Of a DNA stretch of 64,000 bases, positions 26,181-34,460 are shown piece by piece. The notes under the pieces were generated by a model. It made no database searches. It had not been told where the DNA came from and saw only the letters and a list, made by a program, of their open reading frames with translations. Numbering within the stretch: the first letter of the stretch is position 1; each line of letters begins with the position of its first letter. Source of the DNA: an uncultured Akkermansia sp. (GTDB taxonomy: Bacteria; Verrucomicrobiota; Verrucomicrobiia; Verrucomicrobiales; Akkermansiaceae); assembly GCA_947626545.1 (NCBI GenBank), contig CANQSS010000001.1:62001-126000 (forward strand), in the 5' to 3' direction. The position numbers were made by a program, and so were the translations under genes.

Positions 26181-28375
26181 GGGGTAGAAGATGAGGCTTG
26201 CTGAGCCGTGCGGTCTTTGCTAATGCGGTAGCGTTCGTAAGCCGCGGGGTCGCTAGGTTGAATATTCAGGACATTGATGAAACGTTCCGCCGCCTGCCGG
26301 AAGATGGGTGCAGCTACCGTGCCGCCGCCCGGGTTACAATCCGTAGGGTGAGGTTCGTCAATGACAGTCATCACGACAAGCTGCGGGTTGTCAACTGGCA
26401 ACAACCCCGCAAAGGACACAGTATAGAGTCCCTCGTAGTATCCGCCTTTTTCCTTCACCTTTTTTGCTGTGCCTGTTTTACCTCCGATAAGGAAACCAGG
26501 AATAGCCGCCGCTGTCGCCGTACCACGTCCACTCTGGCCGGAACTTTCCGTCACACTGCGCAACGCGCGGCGCAAATCACGGGCCGTGTCGCTCGTCATC
26601 ACACGACGCACCTCCTGGGGCTTGCAGTCATCGTATACGGAACCGTCCGCCGCAATGATTTTATCGATGAGCCGCGGCTTCATGCGCACACCATCATTGG
26701 CAATGGTAGCGTACACCATCGCCATGTGCAGCGGGGAAACGGAAACAGAGTAGCCGTATGCGATTCGGGAGAAATTGACGATGTTGTTGCCATCCGCCAA
26801 TAGGCACGCGCCACCACTGGGCAGATCCACACCCACAGGCTTGTCCAAGCCATAGCGCTGCAAGTACTCTTTATAATTGGGCCATTTGCACGCCAATGCA
26901 ATTCTCGCCGCACCCGGATTGCTTGACTTTTTAAGCACGCAATACAGAGGCTGCGTGCCATAATTAAATCGCCCATCGTTAATCGGCTTGCTGCCAAACC
27001 CCACGCTGAAAGGAGAGCAATTCACCGGCGTGTCAATACGCATGATATGTTTGTCGACCGCAGTGGTGGCAGCTATCACCTTAAAGGTCGAGCCTGGTTC
27101 ATAGCGGGTCTGGCAGGCAAAGTTGAAATCGCCAGTTACAGGGTTGCCCTTGGCATCTTTCACTGTGCCTCGCTTGAAGGTACCATTGGGAGTGATGAGA
27201 TCTTTTGTGTTCAGATTGAATGATGGGCGACTCACCATGGCAAGGATATCGCCTGTGTGCGGCTCCACTACGATCATACAACCACGTTTGGCGCGGTAGT
27301 GGCTCATACCACGATCCAGCTCCTGCTCGCAAATGGCCTGCAAACGCATATCGATCGTAAGTCTCAGACTCAAACCGTCTTTCGGCGCCAAGTATCGATC
27401 ATCCTCATTCGGCAATACCTGTCCACGAGCATTGTGGCGGTATTCACGCATTCCGTCCACACCAGCCAAGTAACTCTGAAAATACTCCTCCACACCGCTC
27501 ATGCCACGGTTCTCATGATCCACATATCCCAGCACGTGGCAGAGCATCTCCGGCATCACGTATGAGCGTTTCGGATTTGACTGCACCATAATCCCGCGCA
27601 CATGAGCATTTTTTAGCGTTTCCTTGATCTTCTCCGCCGTGTCCAAGTTGAAACCCTTGGCCAGAATAATCTGGTTACGGAAGGAGCGCGTGGGTTCTCC
27701 TTTTTTCTCAGCCTCACGGTTATACTTCTCGGTGGCGGTTTGAGCGATACGCTCAATAATATCCTCCCGCGTCATGTAGCGCTTGTCGCGTGAGACCTTG
27801 CCATCCTCTCCGTCCTCCACGTGGCACAGATAGGGGAAAAGCAGCTCAGCCACCAATCGATCGTGCAGTTGGTAATAATATGCGCATACTTCCGGGTCGT
27901 ACTCAAGCAGACGATTGGTTTTGGCATCCGCCGTACCCATCTGGCGACGCAGTACCGCCTTCTCCTCCGGCGTCATTCGACGACGCGCATTCTCCAAGAG
28001 CTCAGCGCGTTTTTTCGCGAGCATTTTGCGACGCTCAGCGGCATCTTTAGTCTGAGCCCATTGCATCGTGTGACTCACTTGATTATACGCCAGCCCATCC
28101 ACTACCGCCGTAAGCTCACGCAAGTGGTAGCGATTTGCCACCAGCTCGGCATTTTGGATATTGTTGGTGAGAATCTCCTCATTGCGATCCATAATCACCC
28201 CACGTTGAGCCGGAATACGCTCTTTTTCGATCAATTCATCAGCAGCAAGACGTCCATGATTCCCGGAATCCACCACCTGCAATTCCACCAAGCGGTAGGT
28301 GATCACGCAAGAGATCCCCAACACCAGAACGCAGAGCCAAGCGCAGCGGTTTGCAAATGGTATTTTGGTTTTCAT
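26177..28375 (-). CDS. ftsI: Septal class B penicillin-binding protein FtsI (PBP3)
   Basis: A protein of 732 residues, well above the usual 560-640. It has one N-terminal helix (WLCVLVLGISCVITYRLVELQ), the pedestal start RIPAQRGVIMDRNEEIL, and a transpeptidase domain with YEPGSTFKVIA (Ser-x-x-Lys), SSNPG (the SxN box) and GGKTGTAKK (KTG). The extra length is mostly a charged, largely helical insert at about residues 80-215 (KDAAERRKMLAKKRAELLEN and neighbours) within the pedestal. It cross-links septal peptidoglycan with FtsW. No PASTA domains are seen. Confidence 0.93.
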   Translation of the reverse strand: MKTKIPFANRCAWLCVLVLGISCVITYRLVELQVVDSGNHGRLAADELIEKERIPAQRGVIMDRNEEILTNNIQNAELVANRYHLRELTAVVDGLAYNQVSHTMQWAQTKDAAERRKMLAKKRAELLENARRRMTPEEKAVLRRQMGTADAKTNRLLEYDPEVCAYYYQLHDRLVAELLFPYLCHVEDGEDGKVSRDKRYMTREDIIERIAQTATEKYNREAEKKGEPTRSFRNQIILAKGFNLDTAEKIKETLKNAHVRGIMVQSNPKRSYVMPEMLCHVLGYVDHENRGMSGVEEYFQSYLAGVDGMREYRHNARGQVLPNEDDRYLAPKDGLSLRLTIDMRLQAICEQELDRGMSHYRAKRGCMIVVEPHTGDILAMVSRPSFNLNTKDLITPNGTFKRGTVKDAKGNPVTGDFNFACQTRYEPGSTFKVIAATTAVDKHIMRIDTPVNCSPFSVGFGSKPINDGRFNYGTQPLYCVLKKSSNPGAARIALACKWPNYKEYLQRYGLDKPVGVDLPSGGACLLADGNNIVNFSRIAYGYSVSVSPLHMAMVYATIANDGVRMKPRLIDKIIAADGSVYDDCKPQEVRRVMTSDTARDLRRALRSVTESSGQSGRGTATAAAIPGFLIGGKTGTAKKVKEKGGYYEGLYTVSFAGLLPVDNPQLVVMTVIDEPHPTDCNPGGGTVAAPIFRQAAERFINVLNIQPSDPAAYERYRISKDRTAQQASSSTP

Positions 28376-28392
28376 GGACGTCTTTGAAAGTG

Positions 28393-28746
28393 CTAGCGGG
28401 ACGCGGTGGAATGGATGGAAGCCTCCTGACGAGTGCTGTGCGCAATTTCGATTTGACTGTGGCGGATATCGCGCAGTTCAGAACCATCGTGTATCAGACG
28501 CTCGCGCATAGCCCAGCGGTTGGTAAGAGCATCCGTTTTGGCACGGTACTGATTAGCGTTCATTCGGCAGATGGCAATTTCACGGTTCAGTTTATTAATT
28601 TCCGTACGCTCCGTTACCTGCTCATTTTTAAGGACGGCATAGGACACACCCATGGCGGTGGAAATCACAGCAAAAGCGACCATCCACACCAAGAATCCGA
28701 AGCTAACGCGCTCCGAGTATCGCGACTTAATTTTCTTTCGTATCAT
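28393..28746 (-). CDS. ftsL: FtsL-like small bitopic division protein
   Basis: A protein of 117 residues: a basic N-terminus, one transmembrane helix (about 17-40, FGFLVWMVAFAVISTAMGVS), then a coiled-coil stretch (KNEQVTERTEINKLNREIAI). Sequence similarity to known FtsL is weak, as usual for the family, but the size, topology and position between rsmH and ftsI are those of FtsL. It would bridge FtsB/DivIC-like proteins and the FtsW-FtsI synthase. A candidate partner is encoded at 43359-43748. Confidence 0.72.
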   Translation of the reverse strand: MIRKKIKSRYSERVSFGFLVWMVAFAVISTAMGVSYAVLKNEQVTERTEINKLNREIAICRMNANQYRAKTDALTNRWAMRERLIHDGSELRDIRHSQIEIAHSTRQEASIHSTASR

Positions 28747-28751
28747 TTGTT

Positions 28752-30206
28752 CTAAAGTTTTTCGATGACTCGCAGTTTCGCACTGCGCGAGCGCGGGTTA
28801 GCGGCCAGTTCTGCCTCCCCAGGTACCACGGGTTTGCGCGTAACGCTTCGGGCGGAGTACTCTGGATTCGGACGCGGCTGCGCCCACTCCGGGCGATCAA
28901 TTTCTGGTTTTGTCACACGTTCAAAGAAATGTTTGACCTTGCGATCCTCCAAGCTATGGAAAGTGATGATGGCCATACGTCCGCCACTGCGCAGCAAAGA
29001 AAGCCCGTCACTCAATAGCTCATCCAGCGCCCCCAGCTCGTCATTCACCGCAATGCGCAATGCTTGGAAACTGCGCGTAGCCGGGTGCAACCTGCCCTTG
29101 CGAGGAAGAACAGAGTTAATGATATTCGCCAACTGAGTGGTCGTAGTGATGCGACCATGCTCACGTTGTTGCACAATGCGATGCGCAATGACACGGGAAG
29201 CGCGCTCCTCGCCATATTGCCACAAAATATCCGCCAACTCCGCTTCATCTGCTTCGTTCACAATATCCTCTGCACTGCGCGGCAGGGCAGGGTTCATGCG
29301 CATATCCAGCGGGCCCTCAATCATGAAAGAAAAGCCGCGCTCTGCCGTATCCACCTGAGGGGAAGAGATACCTAAATCTGCCAACACACCATCCACCTCA
29401 TCCACACCATGACTGTGCAGTAGGGTTTTGACTTCCCGAAAATTACCTGCCAGCACATGAAGCTTTTCGCCGTAGCCCGCCAGCCGCTTACGAGCTGCAG
29501 CACGTGCCTGCGGGTCTTGGTCGATTCCCCATACGCTCGCCCCAGCTTGAAGCAACCGCTCGCTGTGACCACCACCGCCAAGTGTGACGTCCACCATCAC
29601 CTTACCCTCCGAGGCTTGCAAAGCATCTACTGCCTCCTGCAACAAAACCGTCGTGTGACAGAAGTCCGAGACCTCCGTCGTTTCCTCCGTTGCGCACTCC
29701 GCCCCCGCTGCATGCGCCGCCCGTTGCATGTCTACAACCTCTTGAAGCGGGACCAGCTCCACGATCCTTTCTTCGCACCACACTGCATCCGGCAAGGCTT
29801 TCTGCCAACGCCGCACATGGTCATCGACTCCGGCTTCATCCGTCAGCTCGAGCCATACCTCAGCCGCCGCATTTCCTAGCCTGTAGCCCAGCACCCCAGC
29901 GTCTGACCGTAACGCCGCACGCAGCTCGCCCACGCGCATGTCCTGCGCGCGCGTGCAAAAAGCGAGCGCCTGGCGACAAATATCACGGTTGAGGCTTTGC
30001 AGTTGGTGCTGTGCCTCAGCCAGCACACCACGTGCACCTCGCGCACCAGCATCCCGCATACGCGCCACAATGGCCTCCCGCTCGTGCTTGTACACAGAAA
30101 AAGTCTGCTGACACACGGCATGAGTCTGCCAAAACAGCACACGGTAACAAGCTCCCCCGTCAGGCGGGTGGGGCGCAACCCAACTTTCTGCCTCCTGCTT
30201 GTTCAT
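28752..30206 (-). CDS. rsmH: 16S rRNA (C1402-N4)-methyltransferase RsmH with N-terminal extension
   Basis: A protein of 484 residues, whereas RsmH is normally about 310. The C-terminal 300 residues are standard RsmH: HTTVLLQEAVDAL, VDVTLGGGGHSERLL, WGIDQDPQA, GVLADLGISSPQVD, RGFSFMIEGPLDMRMN, RKGRLHPATRSFQALRIAVN and FHSLEDRKVKHFF. The first 180 residues are a separate region with helical, Arg/Ala-rich segments (REAIVARMRDAGARGARGVL) and a Trp-containing part (VRRWQKALPDAVWCEERIVE) that I do not recognise. The start is supported by the ATGA overlap with mraZ, and no ATG sits near the usual RsmH start. Confidence 0.9.
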   Translation of the reverse strand: MNKQEAESWVAPHPPDGGACYRVLFWQTHAVCQQTFSVYKHEREAIVARMRDAGARGARGVLAEAQHQLQSLNRDICRQALAFCTRAQDMRVGELRAALRSDAGVLGYRLGNAAAEVWLELTDEAGVDDHVRRWQKALPDAVWCEERIVELVPLQEVVDMQRAAHAAGAECATEETTEVSDFCHTTVLLQEAVDALQASEGKVMVDVTLGGGGHSERLLQAGASVWGIDQDPQARAAARKRLAGYGEKLHVLAGNFREVKTLLHSHGVDEVDGVLADLGISSPQVDTAERGFSFMIEGPLDMRMNPALPRSAEDIVNEADEAELADILWQYGEERASRVIAHRIVQQREHGRITTTTQLANIINSVLPRKGRLHPATRSFQALRIAVNDELGALDELLSDGLSLLRSGGRMAIITFHSLEDRKVKHFFERVTKPEIDRPEWAQPRPNPEYSARSVTRKPVVPGEAELAANPRSRSAKLRVIEKL

Positions 30207-30673
30207 GAGAGAATGTGGAAAAGTTGGTCGAGCTTCAGCTTGCTGAGTGCATCAGCCGTGTGTGTCTTCTCGTAATCAGCGGGATTCCAAATCTCAAAAA
30301 AAGCACCCCGACCCACAATGGTCGCCGTTTCCTCCAACTTCATGCGCTCCCGCTGTGGCTTGGGTATCAGCAATTTCCCCTGGGTACTTACCTCGGCCTC
30401 AAAGCTGCATCCCGTTATCTTTCCTACGTACTGGTCAACGTCTCCAGGCGGTATCATCTGCTCCCGCGCGTGTTCCCGTATTGCCTCTATCTTCTCCGCA
30501 AAACTCTCCCGCGTGTAGCACTTCAGAACCCTGCAACTCTCACTGTGCGCCTCTATCAGAACCAACACCTCTCCCTGTGCCGCTCGCCAGCCTGCCGGGA
30601 TGGCTACCCGACTCTTCGGATCTAGCTTATGCGTCACATTCCCCGTAAAGAGCACTGTCCGGTCTTTCGACAT
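30203..30673 (-). CDS. mraZ: Transcriptional regulator MraZ
   Basis: 156 residues from the ATG at 30673. The frame is open to 30730, but a start there would lie at or upstream of the promoter. Two SpoVT/AbrB-like halves are visible: FTGNVTHKLDPKSRVAIPAGWR and EAEVSTQGKLLIPKPQRERM. MraZ forms ring oligomers that bind direct repeats in its own promoter and tune the dcw operon. It is the first gene of a 12-gene operon here and overlaps rsmH by 4 bp. Confidence 0.93.
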   Translation of the reverse strand: MSKDRTVLFTGNVTHKLDPKSRVAIPAGWRAAQGEVLVLIEAHSESCRVLKCYTRESFAEKIEAIREHAREQMIPPGDVDQYVGKITGCSFEAEVSTQGKLLIPKPQRERMKLEETATIVGRGAFFEIWNPADYEKTHTADALSKLKLDQLFHILS

Positions 30674-30683
30674 ATCGTCTCGT

Positions 30684-30730
30684 ACACTTGCCGCTACACA
30701 TAGTACACTCCAATACACTTCAATTGTCAA
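30684..30730 (-). promoter_or_regulatory. mraZ: mraZ (dcw) promoter with periodic ACACTT/AGTGT boxes
   Basis: On the minus strand TTGACA (30730-30725), 17 bp, TGTACT (30707-30702). Four related hexamers overlie it, written on the plus strand: ACACTT at 30684, ACACAT at 30696, ACACTC at 30705 and ACACTT at 30715. Their spacings of 12, 9 and 10 bp are close to one helical turn. MraZ operators in other bacteria are short direct repeats at 10-bp spacing (TGGG-type in E. coli, AAAGTG-type in mollicutes), so these AGTGT boxes are good candidates for autoregulation. Confidence 0.6.
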
Positions 30731-30779
30731 CTTTTTTCTCCACTTTTTTTTGACTTTTCCAAGTTATGGGAGGGTATAC

Positions 30780-31035
30780 ACATCCGTTCCAAGAAAAAAG
30801 CGATCCCACCATGCAGTTATCGGCGCGTAATGCAGCATAATGTGTTCATAATTTGCAATTTATGATTTGAATACTAGCACGCTACGCACGTTCCTGCGAA
30901 ACAAAAGCAAAGCGGAATTTTCGAAGATGAAGGCGGTGGCGCCCGGCGGCGCCTATGTACGATGTAAGATTGCTAAGTTCGCGCGCCTACAGCGCGAAGA
31001 GGCGCACAAAAACAACCAAACCCGCCACAATCGGG
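30780..31035. repeat. Dispersed repeat block 5 (type-2 element)
   Basis: The segment 30780-30928 matches 41207-41365. Shared runs are ACATCCGT(T/C)CCAAGAAAA, GATTTGAAT(A/G)CTAGCACGCT, GCGTTCCTGCGAAACAAAAG-like text (30888-30910) and AATTTTCGAAGA. It is followed by GGCGCCCGGCGGCGCC with TATGTACGATG at 30954 and a GCGCGCCTACAGCGCGAAG hairpin. The rest of the gap to 31265 holds another CCCACATCCGTCCCAAG copy at 31190-31206 and no gene. Confidence 0.78.
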
Positions 31036-31265
31036 TGGGGATGATTTGCCACATGGAGAGTCATTGTCAACCTCTTTTTACTTTTATCTTCAACAAACTC
31101 GTACACGTCCGAGAGAGAAACAGATCTTGGGACAGAACAAAAATTTCCGGACAGGGATTTGGAATCTATTATTAGCGTTTATGGAGTATCAACCCACATC
31201 CGTCCCAAGAAAAAAAGTCATCTTCGGAGCACTCCATCTGTTATCCTTTTTTCGCTCAAACGACT

Positions 31266-31293
31266 TGTCCGCCCGGAGGGTGCGGGGTATAAT
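31266..31293 (+). promoter_or_regulatory. Promoter of the SprT-like gene
   Basis: TTGTCC (31266-31271), 16 bp, TATAAT (31288-31293). The -10 overlaps an in-frame ATG at 31292, which argues that translation begins further on. AGGAGG at 31320-31325 places the start at the ATG at 31331. Confidence 0.55.
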
Positions 31294-31330
31294 GAAACAC
31301 ATGAGGTGGAGAATACCGCAGGAGGATCCG

Positions 31331-31915
31331 ATGATGATGCTCTTACCGCAGCCCAAGGAGTGGAAGAACCTGCAAGATGTGGCGGATTACGCGCGGGCGT
31401 GCATTGAAGTGTGCGGACCACCCGGATGGGACGTGGTATGGGATCGCGCGGTAAAGCGGCTTGGCTGCTGTGTGTTCAACAGGCGTGTACTGAGCTTCTC
31501 GCGTTTCTTTGTGCAGACCTATTTGGATAAAGACCAAGAGTTGATCCGGCGCACCGTACTCCACGAACTGGCACATGCTTTAGCATGGGAAAAATACCGT
31601 GAACGCGGTCACGGCCCGGCGTGGCACCGAGCATGTTGCGCACTCGGAATAGCCGATGAACGTTCCGTGTGCAAGTGCGATGACTTTGCCCCGCCGGAAC
31701 GCCAGAAAAAGCCAACCTACGCGCTATGCCACGCCATCACCGGTGAGGTATACCGCTACTACTACCGCAAACCGAATTACTCTGCCTACCGACTGCGGCT
31801 CAGCTATATCCCCGGACAGCGCGCCCAGACGCTCGGCAAGCTCAAGCTCATTGACCTGCGTGAGCGAGAAAGCGAACGAGACTCGTCCGACGCGAATTCC
31901 AAGCAAACACAATAA
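31331..31915 (+). CDS. SprT-like zinc metalloprotease-fold protein
   Basis: 194 residues from the ATG at 31331, chosen for the AGGAGG 5 bp upstream and because the TATAAT box overlaps earlier in-frame ATGs. The zinc motif HELAHALAWEKY (HExxH at 78-82) is followed by HGPAWHRACCALG (94-106), the SprT/Spartan pattern with a third His ligand, and then a Cys pair in VCKCDDF and a C-terminal basic beta region. Eukaryotic SPRTN cleaves DNA-protein crosslinks; the bacterial homologues are little studied. It is a lone gene flanked by repeat blocks. Confidence 0.78.
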   Translation: MMMLLPQPKEWKNLQDVADYARACIEVCGPPGWDVVWDRAVKRLGCCVFNRRVLSFSRFFVQTYLDKDQELIRRTVLHELAHALAWEKYRERGHGPAWHRACCALGIADERSVCKCDDFAPPERQKKPTYALCHAITGEVYRYYYRKPNYSAYRLRLSYIPGQRAQTLGKLKLIDLRERESERDSSDANSKQTQ

Positions 31916-31916
31916 A

Positions 31917-32310
31917 CAGAGGCAGATGGGATCTGCCTATGTACGATGTACGATGTACGATTTCCAAATTCGCGCGCGTTGCGCGAGGAAGCGGGGGCAG
32001 ATGGGATCTGCCTATGTACGAAGTACGAGGTACGATGTACGATTTCCAAATTCGCGCGCGTTGCGCGGGGAAGCAGAACAAAAGCGACACGGAATTTTTT
32101 ATGCGACTACTGGTCGTGGTTAGAAAGCGACGATGGCAGACGGTGGCGGCGAGACGCCGCCCATGTACGAGGTACGACGGAGGCAGAGATTCCTCTAGAT
32201 CCATCATCATGATGACCGCTGTTTCACGATTTCTGATACGTATAAACGATGATATCAGTCAATAAGAGCACTTTCTCCGTTGATGAACTTTTCTCAAATG
32301 CGTTTGCCCT
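31917..32310. repeat. Dispersed repeat block 6, with a right MITE-like end
   Basis: Two tandem units begin with AGGCAGATGGGATCTGCC (31920) and GGCAGATGGGATCTGCC (31996), each followed by TATGTACGA (31939, 32013), heptamers and AATTCGCGCGCGTTGCGCG. A third CCCATGTACGAGGTACGA lies at 32160. The tail 32180-32310 (ATCATCATGATGACCGC, TTTCTGATACGTATAAACGA, ending TCAAATGCGTTTGCCCT) matches the right half of the MITE-like element at 10780-10899. Confidence 0.8.
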
Positions 32311-32455
32311 GTCGTAAATCGTACATAGGCGCCACCAGGCGCCTCGCCTCTTCCTAACCACGTCCGCGCACGGCTTTCAAAATTCCGCTCAGCACCTGCT
32401 TCGCCCCCCGCGAGCTCCGCTCGCCGAACTTTGCAAATCGTAAATCGTAAATGGT
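32311..32455. repeat. Inverted copy of the dispersed repeat (block 7)
   Basis: Read on the minus strand this is the same module series: TTTACGATTTACGATTTGC, GCGAGCGGAGCTCGCGGGG, GAAGCAGG, GGAATTTTGAAAGCCGTGCG, GGCGCCTGGTGGCGCC, TATGTACGATTTACGAC. It abuts block 6 head-on, so the gap between the SprT-like gene and fhs carries two opposed copies. Beyond it 32456-32498 holds CCATTGGGACACGTGTGCCC, related to the type-2 repeat end. Confidence 0.75.
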
Positions 32456-32498
32456 TTGTGCGATTGCTTTGGAGAAATTCCATTGGGACACGTGTGCC

Positions 32499-34142
32499 CT
32501 ACCCCTTCATTCCTGAGATTTGTCCGCAAGCATCCACGCGAATGGCTGTAGCTGCCGGTACTTTCGGCAGGGCAGGCATGCGCATCATATCCCCGCAGAG
32601 AGCCACTAGGAAGCCAGCTCCATTGGCTATTTCGAAGTCGCGCACCGTGATTGTAAAACCTTTGGGACGACCGACAATCTTGGGGTCATCGGTCAATGAA
32701 TTCTGCGTTTTTGCCATGCAGACCGGCAGACTAGTCAGACCATTCTTTTTCATGAGCGCGAGCTTTTTCTCGGCTGTGGATGTAAGCTTCACTCCATCGG
32801 CGCCGTAAATGCTGCAAGCAATCGTGCGCATCCGCTCTTCCACCGACACATCCAGACCGTAGAGCGGTCGGAAAGGAGCTTGGTGACCGGCATCCACCAT
32901 GCCCTGCAACACCGTATTCGCAAGTTCCTTGGCGCCCTCGCCGCCGCGACCGAACACGTCTGCCACGGCACAGCTCACACCCATCTGCGCACAGCATTCT
33001 TTGACAGCGTTTATCTCCTCCTCCGTATCGCTAGAAGCAAAAAGATTGATGGCCACAGTCACCGGACGCCCGTATCTCTTGGCACTCTCAATATGAGCCT
33101 GCAAGTTTGGCAATCCGCGACGGACCGCCTGAACATCAGGCGTTTCTAAGTTCTTTTTATCCGCACCACCGTGCATTTTGAGGGCACGAATCGTCGCTAC
33201 CAGCACAATGGCCTCCGGAGACAATCCGCTCTGTCGGCATTTAATGTCTAGAAATTTCTCTGCCCCCAGATCGAACGCAAAACCGGCTTCCGTGACTACA
33301 TAATCTGCGCAGCACAACGCCATCTTTGTGGCTACAACGGAGTTGCACCCATGCGCGATATTCGCAAAAGGACCACCGTGCACAAAGGCGGGCACCCCCT
33401 CCAAACTTTGGACCAAGTTCGGGTTCATTGCGTCACGCAGAACAGCGAGCAATGCGTCCGTCACCCCAAACTCACTGGCGTAAACCGCCTCATCTTGTGC
33501 CGTGAATCCCACAACGATATTGTCAATGCGCCGCCGCAAGTCCTCCAAGTCCTCAGCCAGGCAGAAGCAAGCCATAATCTCGGATGCGGGCGTGATATTG
33601 AAGCCCTCCTCACGCGGCACGCCATTCTTGTTGAGACCCACCACAATGTTGCGCAGGGCACGATCATTCATATCCATCACACGCTTCCACGTCACCTTAT
33701 TTTGATCCAGCCGCGTGGTGTGGTAAAAAAGGGCATTATCAATCACGGCCGCCAGCAAATTATTTGCCGCCGTGATAGCAGGGAAATCACCATTGAAACA
33801 CAGGTTGATACTCTCACCCGGTACGATACTGGACGCTCCGCCCCCCGTAGCCCCGCCTTTACGCCCAAACACAGGCCCCATAGACGGCTCGCGGAGTGCC
33901 AGGCATGCTTTTTTCCCCACCTTTTGCAAACCCTGTGCCAAGCCAATACTCACCGTCGTCTTGCCCTCTCCGGCGGGGGTAGGAGTGAGCGCACTCACGA
34001 GTATCAGCTTTCCCCGCGCCTCCCTCTCTTTGAGCACCCCGATGCTCACCTTGGCTTTGTCACGTCCATAGGGAATGATCCACCTCTCATCCAGTCCGAG
34101 TTTTTCGGCCATGCTTGCTGTAAATGTCTGCATTACACTCAT
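32499..34142 (-). CDS. fhs: Formate--tetrahydrofolate ligase
   Basis: A protein of 547 residues, the normal length. Signatures are the P-loop TPTPAGEGKTTVSIGL, GPVFGRKGGATGGGASSIVP, NAVKECCAQMG-type domain text and the C-terminal GFTITVRDFEIANGAGFLVAL with GDMMRMPALPKVPAA. It makes 10-formyl-THF from formate, THF and ATP in one-carbon metabolism. It is a monocistronic unit with its own near-leaderless promoter and no folD or ftcd neighbour here. Confidence 0.96.
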   Translation of the reverse strand: MSVMQTFTASMAEKLGLDERWIIPYGRDKAKVSIGVLKEREARGKLILVSALTPTPAGEGKTTVSIGLAQGLQKVGKKACLALREPSMGPVFGRKGGATGGGASSIVPGESINLCFNGDFPAITAANNLLAAVIDNALFYHTTRLDQNKVTWKRVMDMNDRALRNIVVGLNKNGVPREEGFNITPASEIMACFCLAEDLEDLRRRIDNIVVGFTAQDEAVYASEFGVTDALLAVLRDAMNPNLVQSLEGVPAFVHGGPFANIAHGCNSVVATKMALCCADYVVTEAGFAFDLGAEKFLDIKCRQSGLSPEAIVLVATIRALKMHGGADKKNLETPDVQAVRRGLPNLQAHIESAKRYGRPVTVAINLFASSDTEEEINAVKECCAQMGVSCAVADVFGRGGEGAKELANTVLQGMVDAGHQAPFRPLYGLDVSVEERMRTIACSIYGADGVKLTSTAEKKLALMKKNGLTSLPVCMAKTQNSLTDDPKIVGRPKGFTITVRDFEIANGAGFLVALCGDMMRMPALPKVPAATAIRVDACGQISGMKG

Positions 34143-34148
34143 ACCGGA

Positions 34149-34178
34149 AGTTTAGCACACATCCACCCCCCTTGGCAA
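34149..34178 (-). promoter_or_regulatory. fhs: Promoter of fhs
   Basis: On the minus strand TTGCCA (34178-34173), 18 bp, TAAACT (34154-34149), with 6 bp to the ATG at 34142. The predicted transcript begins at the start codon. The repeat block starts 9 bp beyond the -35. Confidence 0.45.
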
Positions 34179-34186
34179 GGGAACTT

Positions 34187-34460
34187 TAGCGGCGAGAAGC
34201 CGCCTATGTACGATGTACGATGTACGATGTACGATTGCGGAATTCGCGCGCGTTGCGCAGGGCAGCAAAGCAGAAACGAGCGGAATGTGATAAAGCCGTG
34301 CACGAACGTAGTTACAAAGCGACGGGAAGACGGAGGCAGACAAGGTCTGCTTATGTACGATTTTCGATGTACGATGTACGATTGCGGAATTCGCGCGCGT
34401 TGCGCGGGGCGGCAAAGCAGGAACGAGCGGAATATGATGGAACAGTGCGTGAGGCGACGA
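34187..34460. repeat. Dispersed repeat block 8, tandem units
   Basis: Two tandem copies of a unit of about 150 bp: TATGTACGAT (34205), heptamers, TGCGGAATTCGCGCGCGTTGCGC, GGCAGCAAAGCAGAAACGAG, CGTAGTTACAAAGCGACGGGA, then GGCAGACAAGGTCTGC with TATGTACGA (34352), heptamers, a second TGCGGAATTCGCGCGCGTTGCGC and GGCAAAGCAGGAACGAGCGG. The block ends at the atpC stop codon and fills the whole gap between fhs and atpC. Confidence 0.85.

Noticed and set aside
31046-31330. N-terminal extension of the SprT-like protein
   Set aside because: The TATAAT box at 31288 and AGGAGG at 31320 place the start at 31331.
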